Source: Streptomyces sp. WAC 01529
GTDB lineage: Bacteria; Actinomycetota; Actinomycetes; Streptomycetales; Streptomycetaceae
Direction: 5' to 3'
Length of the DNA: 64,000 nucleotides
Assembly: GCF_003945545.1 (NCBI RefSeq)
Contig: NZ_CP029617.1
Location: forward strand, 5,069,001-5,133,000
Shown here: piece by piece, positions 34,192 to 41,238 of the stretch
Layout of the letters: every line of letters starts with the position of its first letter
Numbering within the stretch: the first letter of the stretch is position 1
Position numbers and translations under genes: made by a program
The notes under the pieces: model-generated
What the model was told of the DNA's origin: nothing
Seen by the model: only the letters and a program-made list of their open reading frames with translations
Database searches by the model: none

Positions 34192-34874
34192 TGAGGCGTG
34201 TCCAGCCGGTATCCGACCCCGCGCACCGTGCGGATCAGCGTGGGCGACGAGGGCACGTCCTCGACCTTGGCGCGCAGCCGCTGCACGCACGCGTCCACGA
34301 GCCGCGAGTCACCGAGGTAGTCGTGCTCCCACACGAGCCGCAGCAACTGCTGGCGCGACAGGGCCTGTCCGGGCCTGCGGCTCAGCTCCAGGAGCAACCG
34401 CAGCTCGGTGGGTGTGAGCTGGAGGTCCTCGCCGTTCTTCGTCACGGTCATCGCGGCCCGGTCGATGACGAGCGAACCGAACGTCGCCGCGTCATTGGCC
34501 TCCCGCTCACCGCGCCGCAGCACGGCCCGGATCCGGGCGTCGAGGACCCGCCCCTGCACGGGTTTGACGACATAGTCGTCGGCGCCGGACTCCAGGCCCA
34601 CCACCACGTCGATGTCGTCGCTGCGCGCGGTCAGCAAGATGATGGGCAGCTGGTCGGTGCGCCGGATGCGACGGCACACCTCGAACCCGTCGATGCCCGG
34701 CAGCATCACGTCCAGCACGATCAGGTCGGGCCGCTGCTCACCGAGCAGTTTCAGGCCGTCCTCGCCGGTGGCAGCAGTGGCCACCCGATGCCCCTGGCGC
34801 GTCAGCGAAAGCTCCAGGGCCGTCCGGATGGCGTCGTCGTCCTCGATCAGCAACAGGGAAGGCACGGAGGTCAT
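34188..34874 (-). CDS. afsQ1: Response regulator AfsQ1 (OmpR/PhoB family)
   Basis: 228 aa. The receiver domain has LLLIEDDDAIRTALELSL (acidic pocket), LIVLDVMLPGIDGFEV with phospho-acceptor Asp55, LLTARS and DYVVKP (Lys). The winged-helix output domain spans about residues 130-225 (LTPTELRLLLELSRRPGQAL, VDACVQRLRAKVED, RTVRGVGYRLD). Near identity with S. coelicolor AfsQ1 is from memory. It is divergent from sigQ; the gap holds a perfect match to the known AfsQ1 consensus. ATG 34874 is chosen because homology starts there. Confidence 0.94.
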   Translation of the reverse strand: MTSVPSLLLIEDDDAIRTALELSLTRQGHRVATAATGEDGLKLLGEQRPDLIVLDVMLPGIDGFEVCRRIRRTDQLPIILLTARSDDIDVVVGLESGADDYVVKPVQGRVLDARIRAVLRRGEREANDAATFGSLVIDRAAMTVTKNGEDLQLTPTELRLLLELSRRPGQALSRQQLLRLVWEHDYLGDSRLVDACVQRLRAKVEDVPSSPTLIRTVRGVGYRLDTPQ

Positions 34875-34956
34875 TCTGTCCCATGCCCGGCCGCACTTCG
34901 ACTGCTGGAGCGCTCCCACACCGCACCCTCACGCGCGGAAGGGGTGCCGAAGCCCT

Positions 34957-34972
34957 GTGACAGGCCTGTGAC
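34957..34972. promoter_or_regulatory. AfsQ1 binding box upstream of sigQ
   Basis: GTGAC-AGGCCT-GTGAC matches the reported AfsQ1 consensus GTNAC-N6-GTNAC exactly. It lies between divergent afsQ1 and sigQ, 107 bp before the sigQ ATG, and predicts direct control of sigQ by AfsQ1, as known in S. coelicolor. Confidence 0.8.
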
Positions 34973-35078
34973 AGTCGGCGGACACCGTCATGAAGTGGGT
35001 CCGGCAGAGTTCTGGTCACACGCAAGAAGCACGGAAGCAAGACGGGGAAAGCCGGACTCCACCGATGGGGGGCGCGAG

Positions 35079-35804
35079 ATGAATACGCTGCACAGCACCA
35101 GCTCAAGCGCAGTTGTCACGCGTCTCCACGACGTCGGGCGGGGATCTGAGAAGTCCGGCGCCGTGAGCGGGCGGGGGTGCGCTCGCGGCGCCGGGCGTCA
35201 GCACACCACGTACATGACGGTGGTTGACGCGCCGCACGGGGGAAACGCGTACGGGGAGGGCTCGGGGGAGCGGAAGACCTTGTCGGAGGCGGAGTTCACC
35301 GCCTACGTCCAGGAGCGCCGCGCCTCTCTGTACGCGACGGCCTACCACCTGACCGGCGACCGCTTCGAGGCCGAGGACCTGCTCCAGAGCGCCCTCTTCT
35401 CGACGTACCGCGCCTGGGACAGGATCAGCGACAAGGCCGCGGTCGGGGGCTATCTCCGCCGCACCATGACGAACCTGCACATCAGCGCGTGGCGCCGCCG
35501 CAAGCTGAACGAGTACCCGACCGAGGAACTGCCGGAGACGGTGGGCGACACGGACGCCATGCGCGGCACGGAGCTGCGCGCGGTCCTGTGGCAGGCCCTG
35601 GCCCGGCTGCCCGAACTCCAGCGCACGATGCTGGTCCTTCGCTACTACGAGGGCCGCACCGACCCGGAGATCGCGGACATCCTCGACATCAGTGTGGGCA
35701 CGGTCAAGTCCAGCATCTGGCGCTCACTGCGCCGGCTGCGCGAGGACGAGGTCCTCAGCTTTGGCCGCGACCAGGAGGAGTCCTTCGGCGAGTTGGTGGC
35801 CTGA
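35079..35804 (+). CDS. sigQ: ECF sigma factor SigQ
   Basis: 241 aa SigE-type ECF sigma factor. Region 2: YVQERRASLYATAYHLTGDR, FEAEDLLQSALFSTYRAWD and YLRRTMTNLHISAWRRRK; region 4: ALARLPELQRTMLVLRYYEG, TDPEIADILDISVGTVKSSI. The N-terminus of about 70 residues before region 2 (MNTLHSTSSSAVVTRLHDVG) is long and contains several Gly/Ser stretches; it resembles the annotated S. coelicolor SigQ. GGGGGG lies 6 nt before ATG 35079; ATG 35214 is a shorter alternative. It is divergent from afsQ1 with an AfsQ1 box between them, so probably a target of AfsQ1. Confidence 0.88.
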   Translation: MNTLHSTSSSAVVTRLHDVGRGSEKSGAVSGRGCARGAGRQHTTYMTVVDAPHGGNAYGEGSGERKTLSEAEFTAYVQERRASLYATAYHLTGDRFEAEDLLQSALFSTYRAWDRISDKAAVGGYLRRTMTNLHISAWRRRKLNEYPTEELPETVGDTDAMRGTELRAVLWQALARLPELQRTMLVLRYYEGRTDPEIADILDISVGTVKSSIWRSLRRLREDEVLSFGRDQEESFGELVA

Positions 35805-35890
35805 AGGATCGGGGGGAGGGACCGCCGCTCCGGGGGGACGCGGCGGAAGCACGGGGGAAACACGGGGGAGAGCACGGGGGAAAAGCAGCG

Positions 35891-35922
35891 GGACCGGAGG
35901 GCCGGGGGGGCCTTTCCGGTCC
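35891..35922. terminator. Intrinsic terminator between sigQ and the kinase gene
   Basis: GGACCGGA and TCCGGTCC form an 8-bp stem with a 16-nt GC-rich loop, followed by TTCTGTTT. It is upstream-preceded by three GCACGGGGGAA-like tandem words (about 35850-35885). It can serve both convergent genes. Confidence 0.7.
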
Positions 35923-35928
35923 TTCTGT

Positions 35929-35997
35929 TTGTCCGGTACGGGCTCAGCGCGGGGCAAACGGGCTGCTTGTCCGGTACGAGGTCAGCGCGGAGGCAAC
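35929..35997. repeat. 38-bp direct repeat at the 3' end of the kinase gene
   Basis: TTGTCCGGTACG followed by about 19 similar bases (TCAGCGCGG..CAA) occurs at 35929-35959 and again at 35967-35997. The kinase stop codon is in the first copy and its last 13 codons in the second. The 38-bp offset is not a multiple of three, so the duplication changed the C-terminus. Confidence 0.6.
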
Positions 35998-36582
35998 CCG
36001 CCCCAACGCCTCCTCGCCCCCGCAGGGATACGCCCCGAGCGCGGCCTGCCGCGCCACGATCGCACGCTCCGCGCGCATGAGCCGCCACCCCCTCCGAAGG
36101 AGGAACGGCACGGACTTGCGCCCCTCCCGGAGGTCCCGGACGAGCCGCCGCCGGAACGTGGTGGAGGGCCGCCCCCGAAGACAGATCGCGTCGGCGAGCA
36201 CGCCGATCTCCCGGCACCGGTCCACGATGTCCGCCGCGAAGATCCCCTCCGCGATGAACACGGGCGCCCGCTCGATGTCGAGGGCCTCCTGCCCGACACG
36301 GGCGCTGCGCGCGATGTCGTACACCGGGACGCTCGTACGCCCCGTGCGGCACAGCTCCTCGATCGCGGCGACCGCCACCTCCGCGTCCCAGGACGCCGGG
36401 GAGTCCCAGTCGATGTCCGAACTGCCGGGCACCTGCGGCAACGTGGGGTCGCCGGCTTCCTTGTAGAAGTCGTCGAGGCACAGCACGGGCAGCCCGGAGC
36501 GGGCGGCGAAGGAGGACTTGCCCGAGCCTGAGGGGCCGCAGAGCAGCACGACGCGGGTGGGTATCGGGGGATGCGAGCTCAC
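35944..36582 (-). CDS. Uridine kinase-like P-loop protein
   Basis: 212 aa. P-loop VVLLCGPSGSGKSSFAAR near the N-terminus, CLDDFYKEAGD (the Asp-Asp-Phe-Tyr substrate motif of uridine kinases) and DWDSPASWD, also found in that family, then PVFIAEGIFAADIV and RRRLVRDLREGRKSVPFLLR as the lid. It probably phosphorylates uridine/cytidine or a related sugar alcohol; the neighbours give no pathway hint apart from the nucleoside genes elsewhere. GTG 36582 is chosen; CACTGT 6 nt upstream suggests a leaderless transcript. The C-terminus lies in a direct repeat. Confidence 0.8.
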   Translation of the reverse strand: MSSHPPIPTRVVLLCGPSGSGKSSFAARSGLPVLCLDDFYKEAGDPTLPQVPGSSDIDWDSPASWDAEVAVAAIEELCRTGRTSVPVYDIARSARVGQEALDIERAPVFIAEGIFAADIVDRCREIGVLADAICLRGRPSTTFRRRLVRDLREGRKSVPFLLRRGWRLMRAERAIVARQAALGAYPCGGEEALGRVASALTSYRTSSPFAPR

Positions 36583-36737
36583 GAGAGAACAGTGTGCGGC
36601 ATCGCGGCGCGGGACGGCCCCCCGCGGGTCGGCTTTGGCGACCACGTCACACGTCAACTACGCTACGTGCTCGCTCGATTACACAAAGCGCACCACGGCA
36701 CACCGATATCACTTATCACCGATATGGGGCGGTACTC

Positions 36738-37124
36738 ATGACAGGACACGCGGCACCCAGGTCACCCCGTCCGGGCTCCCGCGCGCTGCTGCGCGCCGGT
36801 CTCGTGCTCACCGCGGCGGGCGCGGCGCTCGGAGCGGGGAGCGCGAGCGCGGCGGCGGTGGCCACGCCGCTCGGCGATGTCGACGGCGCCGCGGCGGTCA
36901 GCGCGCTCACGGCCGCGGCGCACAGCGCGCTCGCCCCGGCCAAGAACCTGCAGCTCGACCCTCTCGCCAACACCAGCGTGGACCCGCTCAACAACGCGCT
37001 CGGCACCCAGGTGGCGGACTTCAAGCCGGTCACCACCGCCGTGGCGACCGGCCCGCTCGCCCGGGGCGGCTCCCTGGACGACCTGCCGCTCGTGGGCCCC
37101 GTGACGAAACTGCTGCCGGGCTAG
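36738..37124 (+). CDS. Small secreted protein
   Basis: 128 aa. Long basic N-terminus with a hydrophobic core LLRAGLVLTAAGAALGAGS ending ASAAA, i.e. a signal peptide. The mature part of about 85 residues contains LTAAAHSALAPAKNLQLDPL, ANTSVDPLNNALGTQVADFK and SLDDLPLVGPVTKLLPG at the C-terminus, with no Cys and no known domain. Similar in size and style to the protein at 30594. A hairpin terminator follows at 37152. Confidence 0.72.
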   Translation: MTGHAAPRSPRPGSRALLRAGLVLTAAGAALGAGSASAAAVATPLGDVDGAAAVSALTAAAHSALAPAKNLQLDPLANTSVDPLNNALGTQVADFKPVTTAVATGPLARGGSLDDLPLVGPVTKLLPG

Positions 37125-37151
37125 GGCCTGTCCGGCGGCGACGGACAGGGC

Positions 37152-37189
37152 GAAGCCCCGGTCTCCTGGACGGAGGAGGCCGGGGCTTC
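37152..37189. terminator. Intrinsic terminator, convergent
   Basis: GAAGCCCCGG and CCGGGGCTTC form a perfect 10-bp stem with an 18-nt loop between the secreted-protein gene and the convergent aldehyde dehydrogenase-like gene. Confidence 0.75.
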
Positions 37190-37218
37190 GGCGGGGAGAC
37201 GGGCGGTGGGGCCGTCGG

Positions 37219-38103
37219 CTAGTAGGCCGAGCCGGAGGCGCCGAGGGAGCCCGTGGGGTGCCAGACCGTCTTGGTCTCCAGGAAGGCCGTCAGGCGGTGC
37301 GTGCCGGGGTCGGCGCTCCAGTCCACAGGCTGTGGACGCAGGACGCGCTTGAGGTTGTCCGCGGCCGCGATCTCCAGGTCGCGGGCGAGGTCCGCGCCGG
37401 CACCCGTGAGGTCGATCGCGTTGACGTCCTGGTGCGCGGCGAGCGGGGCCGCGATCTCGGCGGCCTTGCCGGTGAGGATGTTGACCACACCGCCGGGCAC
37501 GTCCGAGGTCGCGAGGACCTCGCCCAGCGAGAGCGCCGGGAGCGGGGCCTTCTCGGAGGCGATCACGACTGCCGTGTTGCCCGTCGCGATCACGGGGGCG
37601 AGCACGGAGACCAGACCGAGGAACGACGACTCCTGGGGCGCGACGACGGCGACCACACCCGTCGGCTCCGGCGTCGAGAGGTTGAGGTAGGGGCCCGCGA
37701 CGGGGTTCGCGCCGCCCACGATCTGGGCGATCTTGTCGGTCCAGCCCGCGTACCAGACCCAGCGGTCGATCGCCGCGTCCACCACGGCGGCGGCCTTGGA
37801 CTTCGAAAGGCCCTCCGCGTCCGCGACCTCGCGCGTGAACTGCTCGCGGCGGCCCTCCAGCATCTCGGCGATGCGGTAGAGGACCTGGCCGCGGTTGTAC
37901 GCGGTCGCGCCCGACCAGCCGCCGAACGCCTTGCGCGCCGCCACGACCGCGTCACGCGCGTCCTTGCGGGACGAGAGGGGGGCGTTCGCCAGCCACCTGC
38001 CCTTTGCGTCGGTCACTTCGTACACCCGGCCGCTCTCGGAACGCGGGAACTTCCCGCCGACGTACAGCTTGTAGGTCTTGAAGACAGTGAGTCGCTCAGA
38101 CAT
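37219..38103 (-). CDS. Truncated aldehyde dehydrogenase-family protein
   Basis: 294 aa against about 480 for active enzymes. The N-terminal and cofactor parts are present (KLYVGGKFPRSESGRVYEV, LYRIAEMLEGRREQFTREVA, PTGVVAVVAPQESSFLGLVS, GGVVNILTGKAAEIAAPLA). The catalytic Cys segment (normally N-X-GQ-X-C) and the C-terminal third are absent; sequence after LDLTGAGADLARDLEIAA goes to a short tail. It overlaps the intact dehydrogenase by 8 bp, so both are coupled and probably form a complex. The arrangement resembles the two-domain ALDH16 type, in which the second domain is inactive. A regulatory or structural subunit is inferred. Confidence 0.78.
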   Translation of the reverse strand: MSERLTVFKTYKLYVGGKFPRSESGRVYEVTDAKGRWLANAPLSSRKDARDAVVAARKAFGGWSGATAYNRGQVLYRIAEMLEGRREQFTREVADAEGLSKSKAAAVVDAAIDRWVWYAGWTDKIAQIVGGANPVAGPYLNLSTPEPTGVVAVVAPQESSFLGLVSVLAPVIATGNTAVVIASEKAPLPALSLGEVLATSDVPGGVVNILTGKAAEIAAPLAAHQDVNAIDLTGAGADLARDLEIAAADNLKRVLRPQPVDWSADPGTHRLTAFLETKTVWHPTGSLGASGSAY

Positions 38104-39532
38104 CGAGGTACGCCTCCAGGCCGTGGCGGCCGCCCTCGCGGCCGAAGCCCGACTCCTTGTAGCCGCCGAACGGCGAGGTCGGATCGAACTTGTTGAATGT
38201 GTTGGCCCAGACGACGCCCGCCCGGAGCTTGTTCGCGACCGCGAGGATGCGCGAGCCCTTCTCCGTCCAGATGCCGGCGGAGAGGCCGTACTGCGTGTTG
38301 TTGGCCTTGGCGACGGCCTCGTCCGGCGTACGGAAGCTGAGCACGGACAGAACCGGGCCGAAAATCTCGTCGCGGGCGATGGTGTGCGCCTGTGTGACGT
38401 TCGTGAAGAGGGTCGGCGCGAACCAGTACCCGGACGTGGGCAGTTCGCACGCGGGCGACCAGCGCTCGGCACCCTCGGCCTCGCCGGTCTCGGCGAGCGC
38501 GGTGATGCGGGCCAGCTGCTCGGCGGAGTTGATGGCGCCGATGTCGGTGTTCTTGTCGAGCGGGTCGCCCAGGCGCAGGGTGGACAGGCGCCGCTTGAGC
38601 GAGTCGAGCAGCTCGTCCTGGATCGACTCCTGTACGAGGAGGCGCGACCCGGCGCAGCAGACCTGGCCCTGGTTGAAGAAGATGCCGGTGACGATGCCCT
38701 CGACGGCCTGGTCGATGGGGGCGTCGTCGAAGACGATGTTGGCGCCCTTGCCGCCCAGTTCGAGCGTGACCTTCTTGTCCGTGCCCGCCACCTGGCGGGC
38801 GATGGCCTTGCCGACGGCCGTGGAGCCGGTGAAGGCGACCTTGTTCACGTCCGGGTGGGCGGTGAGGGCCGCGCCCGCGTCGCCGTATCCGGGAAGGATG
38901 TTGACGACGCCCTTGGGCAGGCCCGCCTGGCGGCAGATGTCCGCGAAGAAGAGGGCGGACAGCGGGGTGGTCTCGGCGGGCTTCAGGACGACCGTGTTGC
39001 CCGTCGCGAGCGCCGGGGCGATCTTCCAGGCCAGCATCAGGAGCGGGAAGTTCCAGGGGATGACCTGGCCCGCGACACCGAGCGGGGCGGGGTTCGGGCC
39101 GTACCCGGCGTGGTCGAGCTTGTCGGCCCAGCCCGCGTAGTAGAAGAAGTGCGCGGCGACCAGCGGGAGGTCCGCGTCGCGGGTCTCCTTGATCGGCTTG
39201 CCGTTGTCCAGCGTCTCCAGGACGGCCAGCTCGCGGCTGCGCTCCTGGATGATCCGGGCGATGCGGAAGAGGTACTTGGCGCGCTCGGCGCCCGGCAGCG
39301 CCGACCACTTCTCGAAGGCCCTGCGGGCGGCCTTCACCGCGCGGTCGACGTCCTCGGAGGAGGCCTGCGCGACCTCGGAGAGGACCTCTTCGGTGGACGG
39401 GGAGACCGTCTTGAAGACCTTGCCGTCGGCGGCCTCGGTGAACTCGCCGTCGATGAACAGGCCGTAGCTCGGCGCGATGTCGACGACGGAGCGGGACTCG
39501 GGCGCCGGTGCGTACTCGAAGGGGGAAGTCAT
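38096..39532 (-). CDS. Aldehyde dehydrogenase
   Basis: 478 aa, full length. Motifs: VIPWNFPLLMLAWKIAPALA (cofactor binding), KPAETTPLSALFFAD, FTGSTAVGKAIARQVAG, catalytic Glu region LELGGKGANIVFDDA, catalytic Cys in FFNQGQVCCAGSR and EIFGPVLSVLSF. It oxidises an aldehyde with NAD(P). It is 4 bp downstream of deoC, which releases acetaldehyde, so acetaldehyde oxidation to acetate is the likely role; this is inferred. It overlaps the truncated partner gene. Confidence 0.9.
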   Translation of the reverse strand: MTSPFEYAPAPESRSVVDIAPSYGLFIDGEFTEAADGKVFKTVSPSTEEVLSEVAQASSEDVDRAVKAARRAFEKWSALPGAERAKYLFRIARIIQERSRELAVLETLDNGKPIKETRDADLPLVAAHFFYYAGWADKLDHAGYGPNPAPLGVAGQVIPWNFPLLMLAWKIAPALATGNTVVLKPAETTPLSALFFADICRQAGLPKGVVNILPGYGDAGAALTAHPDVNKVAFTGSTAVGKAIARQVAGTDKKVTLELGGKGANIVFDDAPIDQAVEGIVTGIFFNQGQVCCAGSRLLVQESIQDELLDSLKRRLSTLRLGDPLDKNTDIGAINSAEQLARITALAETGEAEGAERWSPACELPTSGYWFAPTLFTNVTQAHTIARDEIFGPVLSVLSFRTPDEAVAKANNTQYGLSAGIWTEKGSRILAVANKLRAGVVWANTFNKFDPTSPFGGYKESGFGREGGRHGLEAYLDV

Positions 39533-39536
39533 CGGA

Positions 39537-40481
39537 TCAGTCCACCGTCACGTAGTCGGGGCCGGAGTAGCGGCCGGTGGCCAGCTTCTGGCGCTGCATC
39601 AGCAGGTCGTTGAGGAGCGACGAGGCACCGAAGCGGAACCAGTGGTTGTCCAGCCAGTCGGGGCCCGCGGTCTCGTTCACCAGGACGAGGAACTTCACCG
39701 CGTCCTTGGTCGAGCGGATGCCGCCCGCGGGCTTCACGCCGATCTGCACCCCGGTCTGCGCGCGGAAGTCGCGGACGGCCTCCAGCATCAGGAGGGTGTT
39801 GGGCGGGGTGGCGTTGACGCCGACCTTGCCGGTCGAGGTCTTGATGAAGTCGGCGCCCGCGATCATGCCGATCCAGCTGGCGCGCTTGATGTTGTCGTAC
39901 GTGGACAGCTCGCCCGTCTCGAAGATGACCTTCAGGCGGGCGGTGCCGCAGGCCTCCTTCACGGCGCGGATCTGCTCGTACACCGTCATGTAGTCACCGG
40001 AGAGGAAGGCTCCGCGGTCGATGACCATGTCGATCTCGTCGGCCCCGGCGGCCACGGCCTCGCGCACGTCGCCGAGCTTCACCTCGATCGCGGCGCGGCC
40101 CGCGGGGAAGGCGGTCGCGACGGAGGCGACCTTCACGCCGCTGCCCGCGACGGCCTCCTTGGCGGTGGCGACCATGTCCGGATAGACGCAGACGGCGGCT
40201 GTGCGCGGCGTCTCGCGGTCCGTCGGGTCGGGGTTGACGGCCTTCGCGCCGAGCGCCCGGACCTTGCCCGGGGTGTCGGCGCCTTCCAGCGTCGTCAGGT
40301 CGATCATCGAGATGGCCAGGTCGATGGCGTACGCCTTCGCCGTGGTCTTGATCGAACGGGTACCGAGCGAGGCGGCACGCGCCTCCAGGCCGACCGCGTC
40401 GACGCCGGGCAGTCCGTGGAGGAAGCGGCGGAGCGTGCTGTCGGACGCGGTCACGTCAGCGAATGCAGTGGACATGGTCAC
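39537..40481 (-). CDS. deoC: Deoxyribose-phosphate aldolase
   Basis: 314 aa. Splits 2-deoxyribose 5-phosphate into glyceraldehyde 3-phosphate and acetaldehyde. Motifs: AAVCVYPDMVATAKEAVAGS, VKVASVATAFPAGR, EIDMVIDRGAFLSGD, LKVIFETGELS and FIKTSTGKVGVNATPPNTLL (Schiff-base Lys in KTSTGK), and GVKPAGGIRSTKDAVKFL. The length, about 90 residues beyond bacterial DeoC of 220, reflects an extended N-terminus as in class II/eukaryotic-like forms. GTG 40481 is chosen as TATGCT lies 6 nt upstream; ATG 40475 is an alternative. A perfect operator palindrome adjoins the -10. It is first in an operon with the aldehyde dehydrogenases. Confidence 0.93.
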   Translation of the reverse strand: MTMSTAFADVTASDSTLRRFLHGLPGVDAVGLEARAASLGTRSIKTTAKAYAIDLAISMIDLTTLEGADTPGKVRALGAKAVNPDPTDRETPRTAAVCVYPDMVATAKEAVAGSGVKVASVATAFPAGRAAIEVKLGDVREAVAAGADEIDMVIDRGAFLSGDYMTVYEQIRAVKEACGTARLKVIFETGELSTYDNIKRASWIGMIAGADFIKTSTGKVGVNATPPNTLLMLEAVRDFRAQTGVQIGVKPAGGIRSTKDAVKFLVLVNETAGPDWLDNHWFRFGASSLLNDLLMQRQKLATGRYSGPDYVTVD

Positions 40482-40494
40482 GAGGGGAGCATAT

Positions 40495-40506
40495 CTACGC
40501 GCGTAG
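40495..40506. promoter_or_regulatory. Nucleoside-regulon operator, site 6 (deoC)
   Basis: CTACGCGCGTAG, a perfect palindrome. One base separates it from the deoC -10 TATGCT (minus strand 40493-40488), which is 6 nt from the GTG start. Confidence 0.72.
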
Positions 40507-40575
40507 CTGCTGTACAGGGGTGGGGTTGCCCCGGGGGCGAGCGGCCCCGGGAGAGGCGTCAGGCAGAATCACGGT

Positions 40576-41211
40576 ATGAGCGACCCCCAGAACCCCGTGG
40601 CGGAGCCCGCATACAAGGACCGCACCTTCCGGTCCCCCGCCGGTATCGCCGGTGGCGTCCTGCTGCTCGCCCTGGGCGCCTGGCTCGGCATCGACGCCGT
40701 CATCCGCGGCGAGGGCCGCACCCCGTGGCTCGCGCTCGCCGGGCTGCTCCTCGCGGTGCCGCTGGTCGTCGCCTTCACCGTGCGGCCCGCCGTCTACGCC
40801 AACGGCGACCGGCTGCGCGTGCGCAACCCCTTCCGGACCATCACCCTGCCGTGGGCGTCCATCGCGACCCTCCGCTCCGGCTACTCCAACGAGGTCCTCA
40901 CCCACACCGGCGCCAAGTTCCAGCTCTGGGCCATCCCCGTCTCCCTGCGCGGCCGCAAGAAGGCGGCGCGCAGGCAGTCGCAGGCCGCCGCCTCCGGGGA
41001 CCCGACCGGCGGCCGCCCCTTCCTCGACCCCCACGCCCCGCCCCCGCGCTCCACCGGCGACCAGTCCATGGACGAACTCCGCGGCCTCGCCGAGCAGCAC
41101 GCCGACGCCGAGTCCGCCCAGGGCGAGCCCGTGGTGCGCTGGGCCTACGAGATCCTCGCGCCCTGCGCCGCGGGGGCCGTACTGCTCGCTGTTCTGCTCG
41201 CGGTGACCTGA
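40576..41211 (+). CDS. PH-domain (DUF/bPH) membrane protein
   Basis: 211 aa. Two adjacent hydrophobic helices near the N-terminus (GIAGGVLLLALGAWLGIDAV, WLALAGLLLAVPLVVAFTV), then a bacterial PH-like beta region: VYANGDRLRVRNPFRTITLP, WASIATLRSGYSNEVLTHTG, AKFQLWAIPVSLRGRKKAAR. A low-complexity polar linker follows, and a final helix (YEILAPCAAGAVLLAVLLAV). Such proteins sit in the cytoplasmic membrane; function unknown. CAGAAT 6 nt before the ATG could be a weak leaderless -10. Confidence 0.8.
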   Translation: MSDPQNPVAEPAYKDRTFRSPAGIAGGVLLLALGAWLGIDAVIRGEGRTPWLALAGLLLAVPLVVAFTVRPAVYANGDRLRVRNPFRTITLPWASIATLRSGYSNEVLTHTGAKFQLWAIPVSLRGRKKAARRQSQAAASGDPTGGRPFLDPHAPPPRSTGDQSMDELRGLAEQHADAESAQGEPVVRWAYEILAPCAAGAVLLAVLLAVT

Positions 41212-41226
41212 CCTGACCTGACCTGA
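41203..41226 (+). repeat. Pentanucleotide tandem repeat at the stop of the PH-domain gene
   Basis: Four to five copies of TGACC/CCTGA. The first copies supply the stop codon (GTG ACC TGA). The length may vary by slippage; effect on the protein end is small. Confidence 0.7.
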
Positions 41227-41238
41227 GCACGGCCCGGC

